A DNA stretch of 64,000 bases, taken from positions 1,203,279 through 1,267,278 of the forward strand of contig NW_006281101.1 in assembly GCF_000203795.2 (NCBI RefSeq). Reading direction: 5' to 3'. A program made the translations under genes and the position numbers. Origin of the DNA: Batrachochytrium dendrobatidis JAM81 (taxonomy: Eukaryota; Chytridiomycota; Chytridiomycetes; Rhizophydiales). Positions 44,249 to 58,400 of this stretch are shown here, piece by piece. The notes under the pieces were generated by a model. That model saw only the letters and a program-made list of their open reading frames with translations, was not told where the DNA came from and did not search any database. How positions within the stretch are numbered: position 1 is the stretch's first letter; each line of letters begins with the position of its first letter.

Positions 44249-47200
44249 ATGAGCTTTCCTTCTTTTCGTAAACCAAAAAAACCTACTTCACTGCGTAAGA
44301 AATGGGATGACGATGATGATGATAGCAGTGTTCCTGCATCTGTGGCAGTTTCCATGGTGGATGATGAGCCAGAAGAAAAACCTATCAAGTCTCGTTCGAC
44401 AAACAGTCGATCTACTACTCAAAAACCCAAGCAGGCAGTGTCTAGCTTTGATAATGAAGAGGTCTGAACTTTGATTATATTGAAACTTTGTTGTTTACTC
44501 CTTTTAGCATGTTTCATCTGACATCTATTTGATAATTATAGGATTATATTGACCCAAAATTTCAAACATTCAAGTTCAAAAAAGCCAATCCTTTGACAAT
44601 TTCGTCATCTCAATCGGTATTTGCCTCAATCCCTTCAGCTTCATCCGCTACTTTAAATAAATCGTCAGTAGATTCCTTTCGATCAGGGAAGGCTGGGTCA
44701 TATACCCCCGAAATTCTTGCTGAAATGAAACGGCAACAAGCTGCAGTCGCTCGTCCAGTAATTGAGTTTGATCCCAATGATATCAAAGATCCTGGATCTG
44801 GAAAGAATCCAGAAAATCAAAAAACAGTTATTCCAGACGCAAAGCAAATTCATGCTGCTCGATTGCTTAGAGAAAAGCGTCGTACTACTGCATCAATATT
44901 ACAGGAAACCACACCATCTTATATTCCATTGGATGAATCTGTAAGTTGGATTTTATATTTTATTGATAAAACAACACTGTTGATTTCATTAGTGTTGCAT
45001 ATACTTATGATTGGTATAGACTGTGTCTAGACGATACGGAGAATCGCGGTTGCTGACTGAGGATCAAGAGATTGATGGAGAGGAAGCATTTGAAGACAAT
45101 CAGGGCAATACCATTGAATTTGGTGCTCAAACAGCCAAGAAAGTAAAAGAGAACTTTAAACGAGCCATGCAAGATGAGATTATGATGGCGTAAGCAACTT
45201 GATTTATGCTTTTTAAATTATAAAACATTGATGGTTTTAACTATAATTGACTTTTAGAGATCAAGACATAGAGGATGACAGTGAGGTAAAGCAGTGGGAG
45301 TTACAGCAAATCAGCAAGGGGCATTGCATGGATCTTGAACTTGCTGATATGTCGGCCGTTCTCAAGAAACCACCCATGTCAAATGATATCCAGCATGGTA
45401 ACGATCTGTTTCTTTGGTTTAGCTACCGTACTTTTTTTTATTCTTCAACAATATGCTGATTTACATTTACTATGTTGATTCGTTCCTGTAACAAGTTCCT
45501 GAAATAGCGCCAATTCCATCAGTTCCAGATATTATTTTCACCCTAGACAAGCAGATTATGGAACTTACAGATCTCGCAAATGAGCATACGTTTCAGTTAA
45601 ATTCATCGCTTGCAGAAATTAATGCATCTGAACAAGCAATCATTAAAATGGATTTGGAGTTGAAGCTTTTGTCAGAACGATACGATTACTTTCAGCAACT
45701 ATTCACTTATGTAATTGATTTGGATGGATTTCTTGACGCCAAGGTTTGTAAACTGTTTAAATTACTTTTTAACGGTAATCTGGCATTGGCTTTAACACCT
45801 TTTAATTGACAAAACGTTATTTAATTTTGCATTCAATTGAAATTTTTAGTTGACTACTTTAGAAGAACTTGAACAAGATCTTCACTCATGGAGAATGGTA
45901 CACGCAAAGGACGCTGTCAAGGCTGTTCAAACTAGACTGAATGAGTTATTTACAACATTTTCCGGAAGTAAGTATAATGGTGGTTTGATCCGAGTGTCGC
46001 ATATGATTGAAAGGTTGCTTAATAATAGTATTCTGGCTTGATTTGTTTTAATACTCGGTATCTGATTTAGGCGACAGGACAGATGCTGACATGAATGAAA
46101 ATCAGGAGCATACACTTCCTACCCAATCAGGTTTGATATTTGCATAGCAGTTTAAAATTAATACTCGGTTGTTTATACAATAGTTTAAATCTACCATTAT
46201 ATTTGAATTGGTTTTACTAAAATTTTAATTTGATTGGTTTTGGAATAGTGGAACAAATCATGGATCAACACAGGACATTGCTTGATGATGCCAAAAAACA
46301 GTATCGAAAGCTATCTGTAATTAAAGATCGCTTTCAAATATGGAAATGCAAATTTCCTAAAGAGTACGATCAGGCTTATGGATCATTGAGTCTTGTTGGA
46401 GCATTTGCGTTACATGTCAGATTTGAGCACTTTGGATGGGAGCCTTTCAAGGTATTATCTAGTTATTATTTTATGCACTTGTGTATCTACACTAACAACA
46501 CTGCCATGACACTGCAAGGTACCTCTAAATTTTGAAGAAACAAACTGGCACCAAGAGCTATGTTCGTTTGGGATCTCAGATGAACGTTTGCTCGATCCCG
46601 ACGAGGCAGATGCAATGCTGGTGAGCAAAGTAATGGAAAAAACGATTATTCCACAACTTGTAATTGCAATGGATACATTCGATCCATTTTCTGGTGATCA
46701 AACCAAACTTTTTATTCGTATACTTGATCAACTACTTGATTATACAGAGTGTTCATCTACACCATTCAAGGTATTATGCTTTATTCTCGACTGCTAATAT
46801 TTTTGTATTACTTTACTGAAAACCGGATTTTTTGGTCATGAAACACCAACTGAATATACATTTTGCCAACTAATACGATCTTTTGTAGAATCTTGTGGAT
46901 GCTTTTTTACTGAGATTTAAAACAGTTTTGGATTCTGCAACACAGTACACCTGCAATCCTTTGCAGCTTGTCAACGTGTCTAATCGCCAAGCAGCTGTTT
47001 CTGCCAAACTGTCATGGTTTAGTATTTACATTCAGGTATAGTTTAAATCGTGTATACATGCAGTGGTATACTTGGTTCACCTTTTAATATATTGATTTAA
47101 TCTGCTAATTCATCATTTATATTTTGGATAGTTGTTGTCAAACCTAATATCATGCGAGAAACATGTTGGGGCAGAGAGAATTCAGTCGCTGGTTGTTACC

Positions 47201-47620
47201 ATTGGAATTAACAATGTGCTACTCAAGGCACTTGATGGTTCACTGTCCTACGAAAATGATATGGAGTTGTATGAAATGGCAAGTTTCTTACAATGTAATT
47301 GAAGCTTATTTATGGTTTAATTTCTGATACTAACTTGTACTTTCTGGTCATAATTTGTGAACACGAATGATTAGATTGTGGCCATTATTCCATCGTCATG
47401 GATTCCTGCAGAAAGGTTTCAGACACCCAAATTCCTCGAGTATTTTGAGCAAGTGTTTGTAACGAATGTATGCGCACCCTTTTTTTCATCGAAATGGACC
47501 AAGTCAGAGCAGCTCTTGAGCCTGTCCTTGTTGCGACGAGCAATGAACACATGTGTTGCTATCAAGAGTCTCGATCGTGCATCGCGACTGAGTAAACTGT
47601 TAAAAGCATCAGAACAGTAG
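44249..47620 (+). CDS. PAXBP1: PAXBP1/GCFC family (GC-rich sequence DNA-binding factor-like) protein
   Basis: The GCFC family includes PAXBP1 and the splicing factors TFIP11/Ntr1 partners; it is thought to act in spliceosome or transcription contexts. Twelve exons: 44249-44461, 44542-44940, 45020-45189, 45258-45397, 45496-45743, 45850-45967, 46071-46130, 46249-46451, 46519-46770, 46889-47035, 47132-47278, 47375-47620; 780 residues. The N-terminus is short, basic and acidic (FRKPKKPTSLRKKWDDDDDD). Family blocks: VIPDAKQIHAARLLREKRR, a YIPLDES site, EDDSEVKQWELQQISKG, coiled-coil exons 5-6, and a C-terminal GCFC domain with WHQELCSFG, KTIIPQLVIAMDTFDPFSGDQT and NVLLKALD. The intron 47279-47374 must use a GC donor (GCAAGT) to keep frame. 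The gene is divergent from ALKBH6 and tandem with RAD54B. Confidence 0.9.
47279..47374 (+). other. GC-AG intron in PAXBP1
   Basis: Exon 11 ends GAAATG and exon 12 starts ATTGTGGCC. The only donor that preserves phase 0 is GCAAGT at 47279, which is the strong consensus for GC-AG introns. The nearest GT (at 47283) would shift the frame. Intron length is 96 nt with an ATTAG acceptor. Confidence 0.75.
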
Positions 47621-47823
47621 ATTGCAACTGTCACATCCATGCAGATGTGTTGGAATATTAAATAAATGCAAACGCTGTTATAGATGATTGTGTCCAGACA
47701 AATATCCAAACGTTAAATCCGGACAAAGTGTTCGAATACTCTTCATTTCGAAGCCATACTCTTCAATAACATTATAACAGTTGAATCGGTCAGGACAGTT
47801 TGCACTATTATCCCAGATCATCA

Positions 47824-50800
47824 ATGCGTCGCTCACAAGCTCCCTCTAAGCGTAAACTCGCACATGTGGATATAACTGTATCTGACCCCACTCAGCCTGT
47901 TTCTATCAATCAACAACCTGCACTTCATCCACAGCTATCAGCTGCTAATCCAGCATTGCAGGTCGTTAATGGATCATCTTTCAGAGCAACGTTTGTACCC
48001 ACTGTTTCATCCAAGACTTTAAAGGGTTTGACTGATCCATCCAATACAGAAAACAACTTTACTCAGTGCTTTAAAGTGATGTATCGCAAACAAACCAACA
48101 AAGTCGTAAGTCTAGACTGATTGTGCATGTTTAGAGTTTCCATGTTAGTACTCAATGATCCTTATATCGCATTGATTTGTTTTAGCACAAATCCTGGGAT
48201 GGCGACGGTGTGCTGCATAATAATAATGAATCTCTTATATTGAACGACGAGAGTGGGAATATGTGTGTAGTATACTTGCATTCAGTCATTAAATGCTACT
48301 TAAACACCACTGACAACTGCTTGCTTTGTCCGATGATTGCAATGCTTATAGGATCGCGTCTGGACGAAAGTCTGCGAATTTAGATATTGGGCTGGTGGTG
48401 CGAGTCGGGCAAAAAGAAGTTGAAGTTTAGTAGTCCAAATGACTTGTAATCTAAACCTATACTTTCCATGTGTTGTCTGCTAAAATTTCACTCTATTACA
48501 CAGATTCTGGAGGCAATAAGTGTATCCGATGCCTATACCAAGCATCCAAGTATCAAAACTGAAGTCTCTATTCCAGCCATGCCAAAAATGGCTAAATTCA
48601 AACCGCATATAATTGATGGTATTCGACCACAAAAGATATCAAAGAATGATCCACGACACGATCCCTTTGCGCCAAATGCTCTAGTAATGCCTCGCCCTAA
48701 ACCACAGTCTAACGGGCCTGAGATTGTTGATGTTGTTGTTGATCCAATATTGACTCGTATGTTTAAATGTGGCTAGATTTGTATTGAATTTCAATGTTTT
48801 GCTGATAATAATGTAAAAGCAACTCTGTTAATTTCATTAAAATCGTTTTAAATAAATGACAACTGTAGATAAGTTGCGACCACATCAGCGAAAGGGCGTC
48901 ACGTTCTTGTACAAAAGTGTCATGGGAATGAGAGGTGAATGATTTGAGTGATTTCCTGATGTACTATTGAGCGCTAACAGAATCCTTTGGAAATTTACGC
49001 TATAGATCACAATGGCCAAGGCGCCATTTTGGCAGATGAAATGGGCCTTGGAAAAACTGTTCAGGCTATTGCACTTATATGGACACTACTTAAACAAACA
49101 CCTTATATTGGTGGTCCAACAATGAAACGAGGTAAATTACTGCCGCATAGATCCAGACAATACCACGCCACATAAAGTTTAAAGTACGCAGTGATTACAA
49201 AAGTGACTGATTTGATGTTTAAATAGTCTTGATTGTATGTCCTGCATCCCTTGTTGGTAACTGGAAAAAAGAATTCAAAAAATGGCTGGGTGATCAACGC
49301 ATTCGAGGTGAGTGATATTACAATTTTAATGCATATACTATAATTATATCACAAAGCTGTTGGATTATCCAAACTTTGTGTTGCAACTTTATCATAAAAG
49401 TACTAATGATGCAACCATGACCCATATAGTCTATGCTATTCAAGGCATCAAGTCGGATATTACTGATTTCGTGGTCGGAAAAGTATATTCTGTCATGGTG
49501 ATTGGCTACGAACGAATGCGTTCATTTCAACAAGCTCTTTTTGATGCTAAATTTGACATGGTTATATGTGATGAAGGTTTGTAAGTCTCTGGTGTTTAAA
49601 ATATAAACTTTTATTAATCAGATTTTTTGTTGAATGCATATAAACTTGTATATTAATGGTAAAACAAATGGGCAGGTCATCGGTTAAAAAATAGTTCCAT
49701 TCAAGCCTCGACTATTTTACAAGGATTTGAAACTGCAAAACGAATTATTCTATCAGGAACACCTATTCAGGTAGTAGCGTGAATTTATTTTATTGGTCAA
49801 ATCGACAAGAGTTTGCGGCAATGATCAATGTGTTGATTTCATTTTACATGCTTTACGCCATCCAATATAATACTATTATTATTTTAGAATGATCTTACCG
49901 AGTTTTACGCCATGGTCGATTTTGTGAATCCAGGGCTGCTTGGAACACGTGCTGCATTCAAGGTAATAGTTTAGTAGTGTCATACTTTGTCTCGGGATCT
50001 GTACATGTAAATAGTAAGTTTATATATACTGAAAATCGTATTGTAGCATACAATTGAAGGACCTATTCTTCGTGGACGCGCACTTGAATGCTCAGAGGAA
50101 GAACGTCAGATTGGCAACGAAAAGATGCTCAATGTAAGTTTTCGTAAAGTTGCAACTGTTGACTGTATTTTAATTTTGATGAACCTTTGACCTTGTAAAT
50201 TTAATTATAGCTTATCCAAATTACAGATGGATTTGTTTTGCGTCGAACAGCAGATGTCAATGCTCAGTATCTTCCCGAAAAAACACAGATAATATTATTT
50301 TGTAAAATGTCCACTTCTCAAAGTGAACTATACAAGTCCATTATTGAGTCGCCGAATGTTTGCGATTGCTTAGAAACTGGTGAAAGTGGAAGTGCAGTAT
50401 TGCCTTTAATGACATTGCTTCGAAAGTGCACCAATTCACCAAAACTCGTTGCAGAGGATAACTTGTTGTTAAATATTGGATGCAGCTACACTAAAGTAGC
50501 GATCGATCGTATGGAAAGTGGTAAGTTGACTTTTTAACTAAAATACATTTGCTTTCATTATAAAGCCAATGTTTTTATATAGCTAATAATTTAGACTGAT
50601 TAATTTAGGAAAATTGAGTGTTCTTAAACAACTCTTGGCAGCAATCAATGCGAAACCTAATAGCAAGGTACATGAAAGTTTAAATTCAAACTTTATTTGA
50701 TTCAAGCATATTTAAACCATTGCATATATTTCAATCTCAGGTGGTTCTTGTTTCAAATTGGACTGCCACATTGAATATATTTGAAATACTTTGCCAAAGC

Positions 50801-51748
50801 ATGCAGTATTCCTTTGTCCGCCTAGACGGTCAAACTCCACAGCAAAATCGACAAGAGTGAGTTGATACATTTACAGTCTAGAACCATATCTACCACTTTA
50901 ATCCATAATTTTTGCATACTTGCAGTTTTAGTTCTGACATTATATGTATTTATTTTACATTTAAACCATAGACTTGTTGATAAATTCAACACATCAAATA
51001 CGTTTTTATTTTTGCTTAGCAGTAAGGCTGGTGGTGTTGGTTTGAATCTTACTGGTGCATCTCGACTAATTATGTATGATATCGATTGGAACCCAAGTGT
51101 TGATCAACAAGGTATACGACATCACTGATTTTTATAAAGCTGCTGTATTTAAGTTTGGTTGAATGCAGTGCTGATGTTTTTAAATCGACTGATGGTCTTG
51201 CACGAATTTGAATAAATAGCAATGGCACGTATTTGGAGAGACGGACAGCGCAACAATGTCACGATTTACAGACTATTAACTACAGGAACAATCGAGGGTA
51301 ATTAAATCTCACATGCATATTAACCAAATTTTTGTTTTGAATCTAAATACCAAATCTATATGAATCTTTTTAATCATTAGAGCGTATTTACCAACGCCAG
51401 CTTACCAAAGTAGCACTCAGTGATTCAGTTATTGATAACGTACAAAGTACCAAGAACTCTTTTTCGCAAGATGAATTGCGGGATATATTTTCTCTTGATA
51501 CCAACACGGATTGTGGAACGCATGAAATGCTTGGATGCTCTTGTTTAGGAATGGGAGAATCAGACTTTAATCTCGACACAAAACAGACCGACCAAGACGG
51601 AAGCGACAATGAATGCGATCCGAGTGACGAGACGTGGAAGCATTTTGGGCCACTTCACATGAATGCGTGCAAGAATACTGATGACGGAGTGTTGGAAACC
51701 GTGCTTTCCAAGTCAGATGGAATGGTTTCGTATGTGTTTAAGAAATAA
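47824..51748 (+). CDS. RAD54B: RAD54B/Rdh54 Snf2-family recombination ATPase
   Basis: dsDNA translocase that works with Rad51/Dmc1 in homologous recombination. Seventeen exons: 47824-48105, 48186-48262, 48352-48424, 48504-48756, 48869-48934, 49006-49131, 49227-49307, 49357-49576, 49676-49770, 49888-49962, 50047-50133, 50211-50520, 50609-50667, 50741-50856, 50972-51111, 51220-51297, 51381-51748; near 890 residues. The RAD54B N-terminal domain is present ([21 protein letters not shown]). Helicase motifs: I DEMGLGKT, Ia [77 protein letters not shown] before motif I is RAD54B-specific. The junction 49307/49357 does not keep phase: the exon before ends in phase 1, the open frame after begins in phase 0. 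A one-base error, a frameshift or an unrecognised splice site could explain it; everything else is intact. Confidence 0.9.
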
Positions 51749-51863
51749 AATGACAGATTGAATCCAACATGCACACGTGATTTGCGATGAATTAATTCGC
51801 GAATCGGACAGTCGAGTTATCTAATCTGAAACTATTTAAATATCGATACGAAGCCTACAAGCC

Positions 51864-54800
51864 ATGGCTTCTCTAGCACAACACCATCGTGCAAAAATTC
51901 CTGCTGCAGATTCTAGGTCTAGCCATGTCGGTTACTCTTTTACTTCTCCACATAAGAGTTTCCGTCGGTTCTCAAACAATATCAATGTATGGTGATTTTC
52001 ACATCCAAGTTGCTACTGCAGTCTTGCCTTGAATACTCTTGAAATCCGTATTCTATCTTTATAATTTGGCAAGGATGAACCAATACAATCATTGTCTTGT
52101 TTCTGCTCAGAATCATTTCATCATCAGGCTTAATTGTTGGCTTTTATACTTCAAGGTTTCAATCTAAACCCATACTCTGCCAATTCAATATGTATCTAGG
52201 ACTACGAACTACATGAAGTCTTGGGAAGAGGAGGATTCGGAGTAGTCCATAGAGCTATCAGTAGATGTAAAGGATCGTTTGGTCAAGAAATTGCAATTAA
52301 AATGGTATGTTTATATATTCTGACATTATCAAATATACAATATGGTATTTACTATTGATTTTATGTTAGATTGATAAAGGCTTGATGAAAGCTGCCGGAA
52401 TGACTAGAAGAGTAGCAAACGAAGTAGAGATCCACTGGCAGCTGCACCACCCAAGCATTTTAGAGCTTTACAACTACTTTGAAGATGCTAAATGTGTATA
52501 CCTCATTATGGAGTTTTGTAAAAATGGTGAACTGTTTGCATATATTCATAAACGACCACATTTTGTACTATCAGAGCCAGAGGCTCGCGGCATTCTCATG
52601 CAACTGGTTAGAGGCCTTCAATATATGCATTCCAACAACATTTTGCATCGGGATCTCAAACTTTCTAATTTGCTTCTGACACATACATTTGATTTGGTAT
52701 AAGTGAACTTGATTTTAACCTAGTCGGTCCAATTCTGATTGACTAATTTCAATTTTGGAAACAACTATTCAACTTGATCTTATATCTTTAGAAACTTGCT
52801 GATTTTGGACTTGCCACTAGATTGGATAATAGAGACGGTGAGCAGAAAACAATGTGTGGTACTCCAAACTATATATCTCCGTAAGTATATATTTATTACA
52901 GAGTATTTGGGTTTCTTTTGTTTAAAGTGTTTTTATTTTCACTAGTGAAATAGTTTCACGGCATTCGTACGGACTGGAAACAGACCTATGGTCTTTTGGT
53001 TGCATGATTGTCACAATCCTAACAGGCGCTCCACCTTTTCAAAGTGGGGCCGTCAAAAGCACATTGGACAAAGCGAGTCGATTGGAATACTCATTGCCAA
53101 ACAGCATTTCATTTGAAGCTAGAGATTTGATTGATAAGCTATTGCAATTGGTAACGTTTTTTGACTTTACAAACTTGATTGTATATCTTGCAAATATTTT
53201 AACTTGATTTATATAGGACCCAAAACAGCGGATTTCTCTTTCTCAAGTATTACAGCATCCGTTTTTTGAAATTGGAAAACCTATTGTAGCATTATCTGCA
53301 AATGTCAATGTTTTACCGCGAAAGCCTGATAGTCTTGTTGAAAGAGATCCAAAACATCCTATTGATACTGGCACTCTTTCAGCCAACAATTTCAGCACAC
53401 CAGTCGCTCATCAATGTACTGACCACAATCGGATACCCATTAATAGTAGACTATCTCACGCAATACCTAATGTAAAGAAACCAGACAAGATTTCTTCAGC
53501 TACCTCTTCGACCATCCAACCTAACGAGTGTTTTTCCACTGATCGGTTAAATCCGATGAGGCAAATCACCAAACATGGCCAAGTGGAAATCTTACCTACC
53601 AGAAAAATACTATTGAACTTTTCTGGGGATCAATATATCATGATTATTTCTGGTAACAGCGAGACGGTATGTAATTTACATTTGACTAAAGTTCAATATT
53701 GTTCAAGTATAAGCATAAGCTTGGTGTTTTGGGAAAATCAAACTCTTGTCAATTTACATTGTAAACTAATTTTATTCACAGATTAGTTTATACCCACGTA
53801 GTACATATCATGTTGATAGTAATATGCAACCGGCCCGACAATATTCTCGCAGCAGCCTCCCAACTTCATTATTAAAAAAGTTTCGATATGCTGCTCGATT
53901 TGTCGAACTGGTGCGCGCCAAAACTCCAAAGATTATATTCTATTCTCCACAGGCAAAATGTATTCTTATGGAAAATGGCCAAATACCAGATTTTGAAATG
54001 ATATTTTATAGTGGAGTGCGTGTACATACCTCTGTCAGTAAGCAAACGTTGGAAATTCGTGTCCCCAAGCCGCCAGTTTCAAAGCCCGGAGTCCTTGCCT
54101 CGACTTCAAAAACACCACATGATTATTTTGTACAGAAAGTAGATCTTTCTAGGCCTGACGACATTTCTTTACCGTCAGATCTTCAATCTATATTTAAGCA
54201 TGCACAAGAGTGCTTGCGACAATGCTTAGATATCGATCGTTCTGGAAAATTTGACAAGCACACTCGATTTCCGATTATCCTCAAATCATCGCATACCAAA
54301 CATGTTTCATCTTCATTGTCATGTCCAGACTCACCTAGCAACAGTTATACCAACCCAACCTCACATTCCATACATCCATCGTCGCAATCGGCGTTTGCCT
54401 ACTCCACTCCTGGTAGAAGCGTAAACCAAAATTCAAAGCATGGACTCGGTGAAACTGGTTTGGACAGCTTTGCTCCACATAGAAATCAAGTAGCCCAACT
54501 TCAACACTCTTCTTTCAAAGCTTCTGAAATAGACTGCACTACACAAACTGAAACCTGCCCTTCTATTTCCACTCAGCAGACTTTGGTGCAGCCTTTAACA
54601 TATTGCAATGGTGTGTTTAAATCTCTCTAATTTGCTGTATTTTTTGGTCTATAGAATTATATAGCTTTTAACATTTTATCTTTGTGGTCTATTCAATACT
54701 GCAGCAACCAAAGCCAGATCTTCCCACCGTGTTTTGTCATCAGCCAGTGATTCAGGAATATCGTCTTCTCGTCCACACCCCTTGACTGCTGCGTTATCCA

Positions 54801-55299
54801 AATCTGAATCAACACAAGAAAATATGTATGGTAGTAGCTCCAGTGCCGCTGGGACATATGGCACAACTCCATCGCCCTTGGTATTTTTGGATAACATCGG
54901 ATGGTGTTTTAAACAAATCAAGTCCAGTGACTTGCATCATCGAGTCAACGAACACACAGATCACTCTTCTGCTTCTGCCACTTCCTTTGTTGTGTTGTTT
55001 TGTGATGGCGCAAGAATGGTTGTTCATACTGCTGGCACATTTTTGGAGTTTTCTCCATCTGCCCAAGATAAGCTTGAAAGGTGAGTGCTTTTGTTGAAAG
55101 AGTTGGCCACCTTTGTGTAATGATCAGGCATCTTACATTTGAACTGCTGTCTGAATATTGTTCAATTGTATTTAGTTTTACTATTTCTTCAGATTTATCA
55201 CCAAATCTTAAAACTCGATTAGGACATTTTGCGCAATTGATTAAATTATTTCAGCAACAATCTTCTCAACATAATTCAATAAATTCAAGGATAGTGTAA
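51864..55299 (+). CDS. PLK4: Polo-like kinase 4 (PLK4/SAK)
   Basis: Ser/Thr kinase that triggers centriole (basal body) duplication. Nine exons: 51864-51986, 52200-52304, 52370-52696, 52792-52880, 52946-53150, 53217-53666, 53782-54610, 54705-55080, 55128-55299; 891 residues (human 970). Kinase domain at about residues 42-310: glycine loop LGRGGFGVV, lysine in [42 protein letters not shown] linker is followed by the PLK4 cryptic polo-box region: a [10 protein letters not shown] strand, then [29 protein letters not shown] and [11 protein letters not shown]-terminal third polo box ([23 protein letters not shown] ... RHLTFELL) ends the protein, so domain order is that of PLK4, not Plk1/Cdc5. The last intron is only 47 nt. 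It is convergent with USP5. Confidence 0.93.
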
Positions 55300-55490
55300 G
55301 ATGGAAATATGCCACATTTTGCCGACTTGCTGGGTTTGATAATGGGTTGTACTGTTTGGTTGGTAACGGATGCCACAAGTAAAAGGGTAGATAAAGGTTG
55401 GTTCATTTTACTAAAATCAGTTGATCACTTTCATTCATTGATGTAAAGGAGTACTGCCACTTGGTGATCCTTTGCCTTTGAATACAGTTT

Positions 55491-58400
55491 TTACTCTCGC
55501 TTATAAAGGTAAATGTATCCTTGTCCGATATAATTCGACATATCTGGCACCTTGACTACCTTGCTATCATTATACATAACCCATTGTGATCCGTGCTTGA
55601 TAAATGCTACATAATGTCCACAGTGAGCAGAGGTGCCTCGGTGTGAAATAATGGCAAACAAGTTGTATTTGGCCAATCCTTGATCAATTGTGTCATCTGC
55701 AGAGGTTGAATTACTGGTTATGATGGGCTCATCATCCATAGGCATATCACTTCCAGAATGGCTAAAAAGCCAATCCACTGCGCGGTCCAAATTGTTTGCC
55801 TACAAATAAACGCATCAAAAAAAGCCAATACAATCGGAATAAGCAGGATATATACTGAAAAGAGTAAATTACAGTTTTTCCCAAAGCGGTTTTGGCTTGA
55901 ATCAGGGAAAATCCCATGTCCATCAACTGAGATATGTCGGCCTCTGTAGCAGTACAAGCAGAAGGTGTTTCGCCTACAGATGTAATAGGATCGTCGATAT
56001 CTGTAAAATAGTCACATGTAAAAAACGTTTAGCTTTTAAAGCCATCAATAGTAGGCTTAGAAGAACCAGTGGCCGTAGTGTACGCTATCTGTATTAATTG
56101 CCAAACTTTACCTGGATCATCCATGTGCTCCATCAACCAATTCATTGCTGCATCTGGTCCAGTGTTTCCCGTTTTGATTAAAGATCGCTTGCATCTGTTT
56201 TCTGGGAATCCCATAGACATGAGTTGCTCAAGTGCAACCGCATCAATTTGAATCTCAGCAGATCCTGTCTTGGGTTCTATACAGTTTATAAATCCAATGT
56301 TAAAAATTAGTTTCACAAATCAATTGAATTATTTATTTACAGCACAAGTGAAAATAGCACACACCTTCAGGCAACAATGTTTCATTGGGTAGTTTTCCAC
56401 ATGCTCTATATTGGCTGAGATCAATCTGCTCTGAAACTTTGAGTTCGACATCTACATATTTCAAGCCAAAATATATTAGTGTTGATAAATAGCAAACCAA
56501 TGACTAATGGGTTATCAATTAAATTTCAGTTCTAAACTGAACCATCAAAAAGCATCTGATTGACAAGATAGCATATCTATGCATCTGCTTACTAAGTTTC
56601 TCCATAACCCAGCTGTCTCCAGGAACAAATCTCGATACAGCACACGAAAGGACGCTTGGATAAGAATGAAAACGTTGTACACTAGTAAACATATTAATGG
56701 TTAATTAACTTTGTAGAATACATTTACAAAAAATATACTTGTGCATGCTCAACAATACATACAATGTGGCAGTAGTCGTGGTTTTGTCACAAGGGCACTC
56801 ATACTGCCTCATATCTGCTTCAAAGTATTGATGCAAACATTCGTCAAGCGATACTGATTCGTATTGTTTTTTCCCATCTTCTTCGCCACAAACACGAGCA
56901 GGAACGGATAGCATAATCGAGGACGCAGGATCAGTTTTGTATCGAACCCCAGTACATTCAAGACATTGTAGTCGCTGCTCTAGCTTAAACCGAAATGCCT
57001 GAGATGGATCATTTCCACTGGAACGCTCCTTTTGTTCGACGGTGGTCAGTAGGTATTGCAAAAATTCCTGTGCGTCTTGCTGGCGCATTGTCGAAAACTC
57101 ATGATGACCGTGTCCAATAAGAGTTTTGAACATTAAAGGAGCAATGCCTTCTTGTCCACGTTCTTCACCATCATCACCAATGATAGGGATACTGTATCGT
57201 CCACTCATGAGTCCGTCTGCAATCTTGCCCATCTGACAATGAAAGCATTTTGCAGACAATTCATGACACTGAGATGTGTGCGATTCAAAAGAGTCATTAT
57301 AACGGGTCTTGAATGGATCAAGAGCAAATAGCACTTGAAGTACTGATGCCATATAGCAACTTTACCATAAATCCAACAGATGACTTAGTAGATGCGTATC
57401 ACAATAATCTAAAACCACCGCATACACTTATTAACAACATAAGCGAGAGTTTAAAATGTAATCACCTGTTTCCAAGATTTTTAAGACCAGTAAAGCCGGG
57501 GCCAAACATGGGTGTAAATATTTTGCCGTCTTCTGTAGTCATACTAAAATCAAACTTGAGATTCTGCTCCAGTTGCTATTTATAGTCAAATTCATCAACA
57601 AAAACGCTCGATTTAGAAAATAAATGTAAAGTATTGATCATTGAAACCACCTTTCAAGGTTTAGTCAGCAAACCAAAAAATAATTCACTTACAAGCTCGG
57701 CAATGCTTTTTTCAGTTTTTTGCTGGGACATCAAATTGATACCAAATGTTGAAAGATGTGCACTGAGATTTGAATTAATCACCTCATTGGCATGAGCATA
57801 GCAAAACAAATCTAAATCAATCATGTTTTTCAATTGCAAATTTATGGTTACATGATTTCAGTAAAATTAAAATTAAAAATCGTAACTCGATGCATCACTT
57901 TCATATAGGCTAATGCAATATGTTTTTTTGAAAAGGCATTCTGTTTTACCAGCTGTTCCTTCGGGAGTAATTGTACCGAGTTTAACTGCGATGGGATGAT
58001 TTTCAGCATCAAAGTGAGAAAGAGCATGTCCATTACCACCCAGCCCACCATATTGGGCACGACCACAGCCAATGTTGCCACATGAAAGACAAAGCCAAAG
58101 ATTTTCTTGAAGGTCACAATTTTGGCAATGAGCGAATGCTATTAAAAAGCATGTTAGATTCCAGCACACACAAATAAGTTGATGTCATTTGAACGGCAGA
58201 TTGCATCAATGTACAATTGATAATATATACAAATATTATTGAAATGCTAAACATATCAAAGTTCAAACAACTCGAATGCTAAACAAACCAAACCTTTTCC
58301 TTCAAGCTTTCGAGGTTGAGTTTGCACCAGATCTTTGGTATGACTGCATGGACGAAGGGTTTCTTCCTGCCATGATTGGATCTCGGACTGTTTCTTGGCA

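Noticed and set aside
44185..44388. N-terminal extension of ALKBH6 to 44388
   Set aside because: It would overlap the start and first exon of PAXBP1 and has no AlkB similarity before MAHHSAMHP.
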